Positions 54,531 to 62,852 of a stretch of 64,000 nucleotides of DNA are shown in pieces (the stretch's first letter is position 1; the number at the start of each line of letters is the position of its first letter). Origin of the DNA: JAJDAT01 sp964344185 (lineage in GTDB: Bacteria; Nitrospinota; Nitrospinia; Nitrospinales; JAJDAT01); the NCBI GenBank assembly GCA_964344185.1, contig CAYFMN010000014.1:1-64000 (forward strand), read 5' to 3'. The translations under genes and the position numbers were made by a program. The notes beneath the pieces are model-generated. The model was given only the letters and a program-made list of their open reading frames with translations. It ran no database searches and was not told the DNA's origin.

Positions 54531-55091
54531 TTATTCGCCAGAATCTTCTGGTTTTTTCTCATACTTGACCCCATACACCTTTGCGATAATTTCATTAATA
54601 ATATCCTTGCCAAGGATATTATAAACAACATTTGCCGATTTAAAATGTTGACTAGTGAAAAGACTGAGCACCTTTTTACTGGAATAACCTAACATCATAA
54701 ATTCGTGGGCATAATTTTCTGCCACTAATCGTAAAGTCTTTTCATCAGCGTCTTCATCTCCGGTAGGAGGACCGGCATCTGGATCGGCATCCTCTTTAAC
54801 TTCATAAACATAAATCAAATGCCAACCAAACTCTGTTTTTACCGGATCGGTGACCGATCCTTCTTCAGCGGAAAAAGCAGCCACCTCAAAAGGGCGGACC
54901 ATAGCCCCCTTACCAAACCATCCCAAATCTCCGCCACGTTTTTTAGAAGGACATTCGCTGTGTAGCTGCGCTAACTCCGCAAAATCTTCGCCATCCTCAT
55001 ATCGTTTCTTTAATTCAAGAGCTAATTCCTTATTAGAAACTAAAATGTGCCTAGCTTGCACTTTTTTAACTTTTCTTACCTTTGAAGACAT
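54531..55091 (-). CDS. Parvulin-type peptidyl-prolyl isomerase
   Basis: Residues ~10-100 form a PpiC/rotamase domain: ARHILVSNKELALELKKRYEDGEDFAELA, SECPSKKRGGDLGWFGKGAMVRPFEVAAFSAEEGSV and TEFGWHLIYV, all standard parvulin signatures with the active-site His pair. The C-terminal ~80 residues are acidic, then helical, and unfamiliar. There is no signal peptide, so it is probably cytoplasmic, unlike SurA. It is the last gene of the minus-strand DUF1566 block and may assist folding of those proteins. Confidence 0.88.
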   Translation of the reverse strand: MSSKVRKVKKVQARHILVSNKELALELKKRYEDGEDFAELAQLHSECPSKKRGGDLGWFGKGAMVRPFEVAAFSAEEGSVTDPVKTEFGWHLIYVYEVKEDADPDAGPPTGDEDADEKTLRLVAENYAHEFMMLGYSSKKVLSLFTSQHFKSANVVYNILGKDIINEIIAKVYGVKYEKKPEDSGE

Positions 55092-55160
55092 AACACTTCT
55101 CGTAAAGATTAAGTTAATTCATACGGTTTTTTTGAAAAAGAAAAATAACCAATTATTTTT

Positions 55161-55901
55161 TTAAGCGCTTTTTCTTAACAATTCTTCGCCAATATTTTTG
55201 GCGTCTCTATAGCGATCTTTCAATAAATTTCTTAGATTTGGAATACATTCATTCAACGCAATTACTAAAGCGCCCTGATCATCAGGAATTTTATTATCCT
55301 CCGCCACTCTCAGCTCTTCTTTAAAATAGTAAGTATAATTGAAAATAGGAGGTTTATTTTCCTCTTCTAAATCCAACTTATAAAATGCTAATCGGACGGT
55401 TCTATTTTTACTATTAGGATCGATGTCATACGAATCTTCAACCAAATATTTAATTTTATCTAAAGAAAATTCTAATGGTTTATTAGCTTTAGGAAAAAGT
55501 TCAACATAAGTAAAATATCGGCCAGACTCAAATTCCAAATAAGACATTGGGTTCTTTTCACCGTAAGCTTTCGCCTCAAAGTAACGTTGTTTGAACAAAA
55601 CCATTAACTCATCTGGTATCTCTTTAACAAACCGCTTAACAATTTCTGTTTGTACGTTTGTCAATGTAGGCTGATTCGGAGGAAGCGTATAGGTTTTTTT
55701 AAATCCCAATAAAAAGGAAATTCGATTCTCTGAGTTTTCTGTATCTCTAAAAGAAATCAATGCGTTCTGATAATCGCAAAACGGATTGGTATGATAATAA
55801 TCCTCTAAAACGTAGAGATTTTCAAAGTCTTCCTCTTCAAATCTGTATGTTAGAACAGAGTTTTGACTCTCTTGTGGATTAATATTTCGATAAGATTCGA
55901 T
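55161..55901 (-). CDS. Unknown acidic protein, apparent ATC start
   Basis: The first standard start is TTG 55760 (199 residues), but the frame continues upstream without a stop to TAA 55905-55907 and looks coding: after ATC 55901 it reads IESYRNINPQESQNS, then YRFEEEDFENLYVLEDYY. No ATG or GTG exists in this extension. An AAGAAGGA-like site lies ~9 nt before the ATC. Either ATC is a rare start, the ATC was an ATG, or TTG 55760 is used. No family is recognised; the protein has TYYFKEELR and many Glu/Asp/Tyr residues. It lies between a DUF1566 gene and the parvulin gene. Confidence 0.55.
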   Translation of the reverse strand: MESYRNINPQESQNSVLTYRFEEEDFENLYVLEDYYHTNPFCDYQNALISFRDTENSENRISFLLGFKKTYTLPPNQPTLTNVQTEIVKRFVKEIPDELMVLFKQRYFEAKAYGEKNPMSYLEFESGRYFTYVELFPKANKPLEFSLDKIKYLVEDSYDIDPNSKNRTVRLAFYKLDLEEENKPPIFNYTYYFKEELRVAEDNKIPDDQGALVIALNECIPNLRNLLKDRYRDAKNIGEELLRKSA

Positions 55902-55930
55902 GGCTTAATTCCTTCTTAAAAAAATTGCGA

Positions 55931-56353
55931 CTATCCTATTGAACGAACGGCTCTGACACTACATTTATTATAAGCGCCGAATTTTTGAGCAAGATCTTCA
56001 TAGCCATATCTATAATAAAAAACTATAGCGTTATCAAAGGGTTTTTCTTCGTTAGTCCAGATTGTATAAGAACCTCCAGGAGAAAAACTTGAATCAATGA
56101 AAATTTCAAATCTGTCCATATCGCGAATTCTTCTCTCAGGGTCATAAAGGCTTTGAGCTTCTTCTAAAGTAGGTAATCGCCAGTCAGAATAGCCGGCAAA
56201 CTCATCAATATTCAGGTTTCTTAAATACTTTTGGGAATCATACCAACTCATGAATTCTCCATCATCTTGAAAACCGTCGGTTTGTTTCCACATTAACCTC
56301 GTTTCTTGATCTGTGACCGTGCCATCACCATTATCCTTAAATCTTTTTTCCAT
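55931..56353 (-). CDS. Lcl_C/DUF1566 domain protein, single domain
   Basis: This 140-residue protein consists of one DUF1566 (Legionella collagen-like C-terminal) domain: FKDNGDGTVTD, LMWKQTD, WYDSQKYLRNLNIDEFAGYSDWRLPTLEEAQSLYD, then a C-terminal VRAVRSIG with a conserved Cys. The WRLPT motif is the hallmark. The domain is thought to bind surface glycans or proteins. There is no signal peptide. It is one of seven genes of this family in the minus-strand block. Confidence 0.85.
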   Translation of the reverse strand: MEKRFKDNGDGTVTDQETRLMWKQTDGFQDDGEFMSWYDSQKYLRNLNIDEFAGYSDWRLPTLEEAQSLYDPERRIRDMDRFEIFIDSSFSPGGSYTIWTNEEKPFDNAIVFYYRYGYEDLAQKFGAYNKCSVRAVRSIG

Positions 56354-56365
56354 GGTTAAAAAAAC

Positions 56366-57274
56366 TTATCCTCTTATAGGTCTAACAGGTCTTATTCCAT
56401 GACTTCGGAGGCCGCGCTTATACCACTTAAAATCGCCATTATAGTAAAACACTCTCATAGCCAAACGTTCGTCATTTTTATTTAAGGTTCTTGTCCAGGT
56501 AGTAACACCACATCCTGCTGGAAAAACTCTCGGTAAGTAAACAGTGTCGCCATAAACATCGGTGGTTGCATGGCCTGGACAATAAATACTTAAGGCTTCT
56601 TTCTTTGTGGGCATTCTCCAATCTCCAAATTTAGCAAATTTATTTCTACATAATTCTTTAACATAAACTTTTGCTTCATCCCAACTAACCCATTTATCCA
56701 GTTCTAATAAAGAATCCAGCTTTGCCCACATCAAATTTGTTTTTAAGTCGCTCACAGTCCCGTCTCGATTATCCACAAAACGACTAACCTCCTCTATCCC
56801 ACCCTGACCATCGTCCACGGTAATAACCATCGAATTTTCAGCCCCAACGCTACGAACCAAACGGACATTACTTGACGAAGAATCATGATCTTTATCTAAC
56901 CAATACTCATAATCGTCGCGAAAATCAAAACCCATGGCTTGTTTTGCGGCGCGCGTTTCGCTAGTCCAAGTAGTATATCCACAACCCGAAGAAAACGACT
57001 TATCAATATGAACTTCGCATCCATCTTTGTCTGTGTTAATCGACTCGTATACGTAAAGAGTCTTAGCTTCTTTCGCATTTGGAACGCGCCAATCTGAATA
57101 CCCTGCAAGTTTTTCTTTGTTTTTTTCTTTAACAAATTCTTGAGCCTCAACCCAAGTAATATATTTTTCTAATTCCAACCAGGAATCTCCTTTTGTCCAC
57201 ATAAGAGAAGACTCCATATCGGTTATAGTGCCGTCGCCGTTATCAACGAATCTATTTTTTTGCGTTATTTCCAA
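56366..57274 (-). CDS. Lcl_C/DUF1566 protein with two tandem domains
   Basis: This 302-residue protein has two DUF1566 domains joined by a short linker. The first has FVDNGDGTITD and YSDWRVPNAKEAKTLY, with VRLVRSVG at its end; the second has FVDNRDGTVSD and FGDWRMPTKKEALSIY, ending IRPVRPIRG. The start is TTG 57274, preceded by a GAGGGTGG-type site; the nearest ATG (57285) is out of frame. Domain duplication within one gene is clear. No signal peptide is seen. The next gene is 15 nt upstream. Confidence 0.85.
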   Translation of the reverse strand: MEITQKNRFVDNGDGTITDMESSLMWTKGDSWLELEKYITWVEAQEFVKEKNKEKLAGYSDWRVPNAKEAKTLYVYESINTDKDGCEVHIDKSFSSGCGYTTWTSETRAAKQAMGFDFRDDYEYWLDKDHDSSSSNVRLVRSVGAENSMVITVDDGQGGIEEVSRFVDNRDGTVSDLKTNLMWAKLDSLLELDKWVSWDEAKVYVKELCRNKFAKFGDWRMPTKKEALSIYCPGHATTDVYGDTVYLPRVFPAGCGVTTWTRTLNKNDERLAMRVFYYNGDFKWYKRGLRSHGIRPVRPIRG

Positions 57275-57289
57275 ACCACCCTCATTTTT

Positions 57290-57739
57290 TTAACCGTCTT
57301 TTTGTAAATTTCTTACGAAACGAGTCGCGCCTCGAGAAGTTCGATAAACGTCGTCATACATAGTTCCGCCTTTTCTATAACTAAATCTCACCGCTTGAAT
57401 TTTGTTTCTGACGTCGCTAGTCCAACACATAAAACCAAAACCCGGATTAAAAGCTTTATGCAGCCAAGCTATTTGCCCCATATGATCTTTATTGGATTGG
57501 CCTTTTTCGTAAATACTTTTCGCTTCAGCCACAGTGGGAACTCTCCAGTTCGCAAATCCCGAAACCTTATTTTGGTTTTGTTCTTCTGCAAAGTCTCGAC
57601 ATTGAACCCAGTTCATCCATTTACCGCTTAATTGCCAAGTATCTTTCTTAAACCACATTAGTCGGGTTTTGACATCAAAAACGGTATTTTCATCGCAGTC
57701 AATAAACCGTTGTGAATCGGAATCTTTGGCGCTCGTCAT
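57290..57739 (-). CDS. Lcl_C/DUF1566 domain protein, single domain
   Basis: This 149-residue protein is one DUF1566 domain: CDENTVFDVKTRLMWFKKD, then FANWRVPTVAEAKSIYEKG, and GATRFVRNLQKDG at the end. The FxDNGDGTVxD opening is degenerate here (RFIDCDENTVFD). The central loop with AFNPGFGFMCWTSDVRN resembles the corresponding part of its neighbours. No signal peptide. Spaced 15 and 23 nt from its neighbours, so in one operon. Confidence 0.85.
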   Translation of the reverse strand: MTSAKDSDSQRFIDCDENTVFDVKTRLMWFKKDTWQLSGKWMNWVQCRDFAEEQNQNKVSGFANWRVPTVAEAKSIYEKGQSNKDHMGQIAWLHKAFNPGFGFMCWTSDVRNKIQAVRFSYRKGGTMYDDVYRTSRGATRFVRNLQKDG

Positions 57740-57762
57740 TGAAAATAATCTTAAACTTATTA

Positions 57763-58266
57763 CTATCTACGTTTTAAAGAACGGCGTTCTTTACCAACAA
57801 CATCTTTCCTACACAACCGCACGCTTCCAAAACTATATTCTTCCGCCGTTAACAGCTTCCCCTCGGCAAAATCAAATCGCGGTCTTTTAGTTGACGTATC
57901 GCCATTAACCCAGCAGGTTTTAAAAGCTCCTTCCGGGAAAGCTGGATCCAAGTGAAGAGTTACTCCACCTTTGCCAGGAATCTCTTTATCTTTTATAAAT
58001 AAAGTTTGGATCTCATCGGCTAAAGGCAATCGCCAGTCGTCAAATTTACCAATCTTTCGAATATTTTTAGTGTCTGCATAATCTCTAGATTCATGCCAAT
58101 TAAAAAACTTTCCTTTATCTTGCCAAGAATCCTTTTTCATCCAGGAAATCCCAGTTTCCGTATCATAAACAACAAATGGACCTTTGGGTATAAAACGTTT
58201 AGGACCTTCATCTTCAACTTTTTCAACTTGTTCGCCGGTTTTTTTTACTTCTGGTAAATCGCTCAT
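57763..58266 (-). CDS. Lcl_C/DUF1566 domain protein with short acidic leader
   Basis: This 167-residue protein has an acidic leader (EVKKTGEQVEKVEDEGP) and one DUF1566 domain with GISWMKKDSWQDKGKFFNW, FDDWRLPLADEIQTLF and SVRLCRKD. The domain opens PKGPFVVYDTETGISW instead of the usual NGDGTVTD, so it is one of the most diverged copies. The end is basic (KERRSLKRR). It lies 23 nt upstream of the next DUF1566 gene and 76 nt downstream of the glutaredoxin-like gene. Confidence 0.82.
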   Translation of the reverse strand: MSDLPEVKKTGEQVEKVEDEGPKRFIPKGPFVVYDTETGISWMKKDSWQDKGKFFNWHESRDYADTKNIRKIGKFDDWRLPLADEIQTLFIKDKEIPGKGGVTLHLDPAFPEGAFKTCWVNGDTSTKRPRFDFAEGKLLTAEEYSFGSVRLCRKDVVGKERRSLKRR

Positions 58267-58342
58267 ACAATTATGGCCTCCACATTAAAAGTCGAAAAAA
58301 CCTTAGATCCAGTTTGATATTTCATAAACCGTAAAGCAGGCT

Positions 58343-58561
58343 TTAATCGCCTGTATAACCAATCTCTACATTTCCTTCATCCACGTTAACAATCACGGGA
58401 ACAATATATTTTCCATTCGAATATTCCAACAACTGCTCTAAACCACGCTCGTTATTATCAACGTCGATAAAAATAAAAGATTTTAAGTTTTTTTTATAGT
58501 CGGCCAGCGCTTTCTGGGTGTGCGGGCAATCTCTTTTTCCAAAAATCATATAATTACTCAT
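58343..58561 (-). CDS. Glutaredoxin-like protein
   Basis: This 72-residue protein has the thioredoxin-fold opening YMIFGKRDCPHTQKAL, with a redox-site Cys-Pro-His-Thr in place of Cys-Pro-Tyr-Cys, so a single active Cys. A second strand (FIFIDVDNNERGLEQLLEYS) and VPVIVNVDE follow, as in UXX-star-type small glutaredoxin relatives. The Cys replaces the selenocysteine of some members. It probably takes part in thiol redox chemistry. It is embedded in the DUF1566 block. Confidence 0.7.
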   Translation of the reverse strand: MSNYMIFGKRDCPHTQKALADYKKNLKSFIFIDVDNNERGLEQLLEYSNGKYIVPVIVNVDEGNVEIGYTGD

Positions 58562-58638
58562 GCGCTATGTTCCGATAAAATTATTTTTGATTTGAAAGAA
58601 CCTATAAAAGAACTTCTCTTAATTTCACCCAATAAAAA

Positions 58639-59274
58639 TTATCCATCGAACTTCCTAGAGTCTTTCCTCCATTCAGGCTCCCATTCCTCTTTCTGTTCGT
58701 CTCGAACGGCTCTTATGTGAGAATATTCATTATCTTTATTTTCCCACATTTCATTTCCTGTAACATAACTGAACTTCATAGCATATTGGTGGTAGTCCGG
58801 TTTTTCTTCATATGTCCATGTATTATGTCCACCGTTAGACTCGAAAATTGGGTCAATATGAATTTCAGCGTCATCTTTATCATAGTTTGATTTTTCAAAA
58901 GAAAATAAAGTCTTGGCCTCGTCGAACCCTGGTAACCTCCAATCATCATAACCTGCAAATTTTTTCTCATTTAAGGCTTCACAATAATCATGAGCTTCAT
59001 ACCAGTTAATTCCATAGCCAAACTCTTCGAATGAATCTGATTTAGTCCACATAATATTGTGACGAGAATCGCTAACAGTTCCATTCTCATTATCTACGTA
59101 TATTGGGACATCAGGCTCTACAAGAGAATCCTCATCGTCATCTTCTTCGTCCCAACCTTCGTCGCCTTCCCACTCATCAACTATATAATCTTCGTCTTCT
59201 GTGGAATCTTCCTCAGTTTGGTCGATTTTATCAAGCTCGTTTTCCTCCTGATCTACCATGTTTTCATCGCCCAT
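58639..59274 (-). CDS. Lcl_C/DUF1566 protein with long acidic N-terminus
   Basis: The first ~70 residues are extremely acidic (EENELDKIDQTEEDSTEDED and similar Asp/Glu runs), probably disordered. The DUF1566 domain then has YVDNENGTVSDSRHNIMWTKSD, YDDWRLPGFDEAKTLF and IRAVRDEQKEEW. The acidic leader resembles the one in the TPR protein at 61405-62199, so a similar interaction role is possible. No signal peptide. It stands 77 nt upstream of the glutaredoxin-like gene. Confidence 0.83.
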   Translation of the reverse strand: MGDENMVDQEENELDKIDQTEEDSTEDEDYIVDEWEGDEGWDEEDDDEDSLVEPDVPIYVDNENGTVSDSRHNIMWTKSDSFEEFGYGINWYEAHDYCEALNEKKFAGYDDWRLPGFDEAKTLFSFEKSNYDKDDAEIHIDPIFESNGGHNTWTYEEKPDYHQYAMKFSYVTGNEMWENKDNEYSHIRAVRDEQKEEWEPEWRKDSRKFDG

Positions 59275-59325
59275 AAAGCCACCTATTGATTCTATAATTG
59301 GTACGGTTACTAAAAATATAACTAC

Positions 59326-59763
59326 TTAAATATCTCTAACCAGGCGTACCGAAGTACCTGTAGTTGCAACGCTTTGATCAACACAAACTTCTTTACCAGA
59401 CGGGAAGTATGACTTCCACGCATACGACCCATAACGAGTCTCTGAACTCCAAAGACTTTGTTCTCCTCCCGATTTATAATCCGAAACCTTACGATTCGCT
59501 TTAGGAGGTTCATTCAAAAATATTTGCCTATAATCTTCTTTATTTTTGAGTAACGACCGTAATTCACTTTTAGTCGGTATTCTCCAATCTCCAAAACCTA
59601 AATAGTTTTGTTCGTTACATACGCGAACATACTCCATAGCTTCATCCCAGTTGAGCCATTTTTCTAATTCGGCCCTAGAATCTTTTTTGGACCAACAGAG
59701 GTCTTCTTCAAGATCAGTAACAGTACCATCGTTATTATCTTTAAAACTCGACGTTTGAGTCAT
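59326..59763 (-). CDS. Lcl_C/DUF1566 domain protein, single domain
   Basis: The start is ATG 59763, giving 145 residues; a TTG four codons upstream adds only MVLI-type residues. The protein is one DUF1566 domain: SSFKDNNDGTVTDLEEDLCWSKKD, FGDWRIPTKSELRSLL, and TSVRLVRDI at the end. It is the first gene of this DUF1566 run and follows a ~430 nt gap that could hold its promoter. No signal peptide is present. Confidence 0.84.
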   Translation of the reverse strand: MTQTSSFKDNNDGTVTDLEEDLCWSKKDSRAELEKWLNWDEAMEYVRVCNEQNYLGFGDWRIPTKSELRSLLKNKEDYRQIFLNEPPKANRKVSDYKSGGEQSLWSSETRYGSYAWKSYFPSGKEVCVDQSVATTGTSVRLVRDI

Positions 59764-60192
59764 AATTAAAACCAAACAAATAGCTTAAAATAAAAAAAAC
59801 ACTCCTATCGACGGTTCTCCCGGAAATAACATACTTTTCGACTCCTCTGATAAAGAGTCAAACTTCCCAAGACAAACATATGCCAATAATTAGAGTGTTT
59901 CCCTAGAAAGATTCAATCAAAAATAAAATCGAATCTTGATAAAATACCATCAGCAAAGGTAATTTTCAAGGCAAAACCTTTCAAAAGTCTACTGTTTAGC
60001 GGAAAACCGATTACTCTCATACGGTATTAAAATGAACTTCTATCATATAAATATAATACCTATTTTTCTCCCTTAAAAGATAGAAATAACATCTTCCCTA
60101 TGGGTTTTTCTTTCTCAAGATCTACATTCCTTTGATCAGCAAATATAACAGTTTCAAGGCAATCTTAGTAAAAAGTTTAAGACAAAAAAAAA
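59764..60192. other. Intergenic region between the DUF1566 run and the small exported protein
   Basis: A ~430 nt AT-rich spacer upstream of the DUF1566 run. A weak hairpin (GACTC/GAGTC) lies near 59839. I see no gene, and no clear promoter consensus, although the DUF1566 operon must start here unless it is read through from upstream. Confidence 0.35.
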
Positions 60193-60220
60193 GCCGGAGG
60201 GGAAATCCCCTCCGGCTTTT
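60193..60220 (-). terminator. Strong intrinsic terminator of the small exported protein gene
   Basis: GCCGGAGGGG (60193-60202) and CCCCTCCGGC (60207-60216) make a perfect 10 bp GC-rich stem with a 4 nt loop. On the minus strand it is followed by a run of nine or ten T residues, and a short T-run follows on the plus side too, so it may work in both directions. It begins 17 nt after the stop of the gene at 60238. Confidence 0.93.
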
Positions 60221-60237
60221 ATAAAACTAAATACGAC

Positions 60238-60726
60238 TTATCTTTGATATTCTGGCTTTTGATTTTGGTTAGAGAAAATTCCTCTTTCCGTACCTTCTGG
60301 TAATCCTAAACCAGGCTCAATGTAAGTACCAGGTCGAACGTGATCCATATGGTAATCACTTTGGTAAGTTTTACCGGAACCTGCATCAATCTTCCAGTCG
60401 TTCCGATCAAAACGTTGGCGTTGGCAGTTAATTTGGATATCGCCAGGGCCATTGTTTTTAAAATCGGTTCTTACAGCAATAGCATTAGTTTGGTATCCAC
60501 CAGGTGGCAAGTCTCTTTTGTACCATTTACCCCAACCATAAGCATGAGGACCAATGTCAAATTGAACATTAGTCTCTTGGGACTCACTCACGTTGTAGAT
60601 AATCCAAGAAGCGTCTTCACATACACTCGTGTCGCCAGCTTTTAAGGTAGAAACATTAGCGGCAGCAATCGAGGTAAGCGCAAAAAACGCTAAGGCCGTG
60701 AAAATCACGGTACTCGTCCTTCTCAT
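60238..60726 (-). CDS. Small exported protein, probably highly expressed
   Basis: A signal peptide (RRTSTVIFTALAFFALTSIAAA) precedes a ~140-residue mature protein with two cysteines, several Trp/Tyr residues and a Gly/Pro/Asn-rich composition; I recognise no family. Two ATGs are available (60729 and 60726); the second is better placed, 6 nt after a GGGGGAG site. Codon choice leans to GGT, TAC, AAC, GCT and ACC, unlike its neighbours, suggesting strong expression. It has its own near-consensus promoter and the strongest terminator in the window. It is probably periplasmic or secreted. Confidence 0.82.
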   Translation of the reverse strand: MRRTSTVIFTALAFFALTSIAAANVSTLKAGDTSVCEDASWIIYNVSESQETNVQFDIGPHAYGWGKWYKRDLPPGGYQTNAIAVRTDFKNNGPGDIQINCQRQRFDRNDWKIDAGSGKTYQSDYHMDHVRPGTYIEPGLGLPEGTERGIFSNQNQKPEYQR

Positions 60727-60854
60727 CATGGTCTCCCCCTTTCAAAAAATTGAAAAGTTAACTAACTCCAAAAATCCTTAACAAATATTCAAATGGCTAA
60801 GAACCCTAATATTCGTTTATAAGGCCCGGGTTTTTGGGCTTTGATTGTGGACCG

Positions 60855-60883
60855 AAAATATCAAAACAGGGAAAATAAGTCAA
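60855..60883 (-). promoter_or_regulatory. sigma70-type promoter of the small exported protein gene
   Basis: On the minus strand, TTGACT (60883-60878) and TATTTT (60860-60855) are separated by 17 nt. It lies ~130 nt upstream of the start codon at 60726. The resulting leader of ~120 nt contains a GC-rich inverted repeat (AAGCCC and GGGCCTT type) that may stabilise the transcript. Confidence 0.65.
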
Positions 60884-60977
60884 GCGCTATTTTACTATTT
60901 TCAAAACACAACATAACCACATAATAAAACAATAGGTTATAAATCAACAATTCTCTTGATTTTATAAAAAAATTTAC

Positions 60978-61373
60978 TCAAACTCGGAATTTTAAGGAAG
61001 TCAAATTTGTTAGGCTTTTGGAATTTATTAATAGTTTTTCGCCTTTTTCCGAAATATCATTTACTACTAATTGTAAGCTTTTTAAGCTTTTTAATGTTTT
61101 TGAGTTTGCCAAGTATTCAGCGCCAATGTCGGTAATCCCATTAGATTTCAAATTTAAAGTTCTAACTTTTGATAAAAAAGGCGATTCAGCGATAGCTTTT
61201 ACTCCATCGTCACCAATAGCGTTTTGCGTTAAATCCAACGCTCTTAGATTAGAAAGAGCTTCACATTCGGCTAATTTTTTCGCCCCTACTTCGCGAATAA
61301 ACTGAGCTTTTAAGTTTAAAACCTGACCGTCTTTGCTTAATCGGTCCTCGATCAATTCTAAAACGTCTGCCAT
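60978..61373 (-). CDS. Small RI-type leucine-rich-repeat protein, cytoplasmic
   Basis: This 131-residue protein has three or four LRRs in ribonuclease-inhibitor style (LRALDLTQNAIGDDGVKAIAES), like the exported LRR proteins at 16869-18965 but without a signal peptide. It ends NLTSLKFRV. It is translated 31 nt downstream of the acidic TPR gene. A protein-binding role is likely. It may have been copied from the other cluster or both from a common source. Confidence 0.82.
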   Translation of the reverse strand: MADVLELIEDRLSKDGQVLNLKAQFIREVGAKKLAECEALSNLRALDLTQNAIGDDGVKAIAESPFLSKVRTLNLKSNGITDIGAEYLANSKTLKSLKSLQLVVNDISEKGEKLLINSKSLTNLTSLKFRV

Positions 61374-61404
61374 AAAAATTCCCTTATCTTTTTCTTAGCA
61401 ACGT

Positions 61405-62199
61405 TCATCCGAGCCCCTGGATATTCTTCGCCTCAAACCCATAATCATCATAGATAGTCCATCCTTCCGCCAACATCTTTTTTCCCAGTTTTTCCAAGAG
61501 AGCCGCCGGAGAATTATTGGGATCTATTTCGAGAACTTTTTTTAAATGTCTCAAAGCTTTTTTTACGTCATTGATCTCGTCACCGTAATGAGTCAGCTGG
61601 CGCGATTTATCAACTAAATCCGACGCCCATTTGTAATAGACGTTCGCTATACACAACGGCGCGTTTTCCGAAATATATTCCGCTAAATCATCATCTGCTT
61701 TTAGCATTGGTAAACATTTCAACGCTTGCTCAAATTCATTAATGGGATTTTCATAATCTTCAGATAATACTTTTGTAATTGAATCTTTTTCCTTATGCTC
61801 ATTTAGCAAACCAATAGAACTTTTAACTACATCCGAAGAAGTTCCACCCATCAGTTTATTGTAATATAAATTACCTAAGCCAAAATGAATCACTCCGCCA
61901 AATGCATTATCTTCATCGCATTCAAGAGCGATCTGAAACTGTTCCATGGCTTCGTCATAATGCCTGAGTTCCTCTAAGGCCTCGCCCAAATTATAGTGAT
62001 GAATACAATTATCTGGCTCTTCTTCAATTTGTTGCTTAAATAATTCAATTTGAGCTTCAAGGTCAAACTCAACTTCCTCGTCGTCAAGTTCTTCCTGTAA
62101 ATCTGGCTCCTCATCTTCCAGAGCTTCGTTTTCCTCAGATTCTGGGCTACTTTTCTCTTGCTCTTCCTCTTGCTCTTCTAAATTATTTTGATCGCTCAT
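61405..62199 (-). CDS. Acidic TPR-repeat protein
   Basis: The first ~50 residues are Glu/Asp-rich (NLEEQEEEQEKSSPESEENE and similar), then two or three TPR-like repeats (CIHHYNLGEALEELRHYDEAMEQFQIALECDE; NDVKKALRHLKKVLEIDPNN). No signal peptide. Its ATG overlaps the stop of the upstream DUF1566 gene by 4 bp (ATGA), so translation is coupled. It probably acts as a scaffold for proteins of this block; the exact role is unknown. Confidence 0.8.
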   Translation of the reverse strand: MSDQNNLEEQEEEQEKSSPESEENEALEDEEPDLQEELDDEEVEFDLEAQIELFKQQIEEEPDNCIHHYNLGEALEELRHYDEAMEQFQIALECDEDNAFGGVIHFGLGNLYYNKLMGGTSSDVVKSSIGLLNEHKEKDSITKVLSEDYENPINEFEQALKCLPMLKADDDLAEYISENAPLCIANVYYKWASDLVDKSRQLTHYGDEINDVKKALRHLKKVLEIDPNNSPAALLEKLGKKMLAEGWTIYDDYGFEAKNIQGLG

Positions 62200-62813
62200 T
62201 TTGAGACTGACTTATTAGTTATAGTTCTCACAGGACGTATTACAGTTAATGATTGCATAATACCCCCCTTAAGGCTCAGGTATGCTTGTCCTCTAATAAA
62301 GTTAAAACCGTACGCATATTTCTCTTTATATTCCTCGCTAGTCCAAAAACAACAACTCGTATCGCCGAAAATAGGATCAATGTGCACTACGTTTTCTGTC
62401 CAATAATATTTCCATGGAACTTCTTTTTCCTCTTCGTATAGAGATCTTAATTCTTTTTTTAGCGGTAAACGCCAATCTGAATGATCTGCAAACTTTTTAT
62501 CATTCATCTCTTTAATATATTTTTGCGCATCGTGCCAATTTAACCACTTTTTTCTTTCTTGGTATGAATCCCGGGCTTTCCACATCAAGTTTTCTTTGTG
62601 GTCCGTTACTGTTCCATCGCCATTATCCGTAAACCTTTCGGGCAAAGGAGTTCCATCTGGACCTAATTTGGGTTTCGAGGGTTTGACTTCTACTTTATGC
62701 CCATAATAGTACCCTTCGTCGCCAAAGGCGACTGTTCCTACCCCTCCAAAACACAAAACCATAGTTAGGGCAAGCAAATATACGATAAAAAGTCTAAATT
62801 GTATATTTTTCAA
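62196..62813 (-). CDS. Exported Lcl_C/DUF1566 protein
   Basis: A signal peptide (LFIVYLLALTMVLCFGGVGTVAFG) precedes one DUF1566 domain: RFTDNGDGTVTDHKENLMWKARD, HSDWRLPLKKELRSLY, and VIRPVRTI at the end. It is the only DUF1566 member of this block with an obvious signal. Its stop overlaps the start of the acidic TPR gene by 4 bp. It follows the NHL gene by 39 nt. Confidence 0.87.
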   Translation of the reverse strand: MKNIQFRLFIVYLLALTMVLCFGGVGTVAFGDEGYYYGHKVEVKPSKPKLGPDGTPLPERFTDNGDGTVTDHKENLMWKARDSYQERKKWLNWHDAQKYIKEMNDKKFADHSDWRLPLKKELRSLYEEEKEVPWKYYWTENVVHIDPIFGDTSCCFWTSEEYKEKYAYGFNFIRGQAYLSLKGGIMQSLTVIRPVRTITNKSVSK

Positions 62814-62852
62814 AATACCTCTGGAATATAATTTTCCATATTGACAAAAAAC

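Noticed and set aside
58343..58561. Selenocysteine in the glutaredoxin-like protein
   Set aside because: The redox position is a Cys codon, not TGA, so this is the Cys form.
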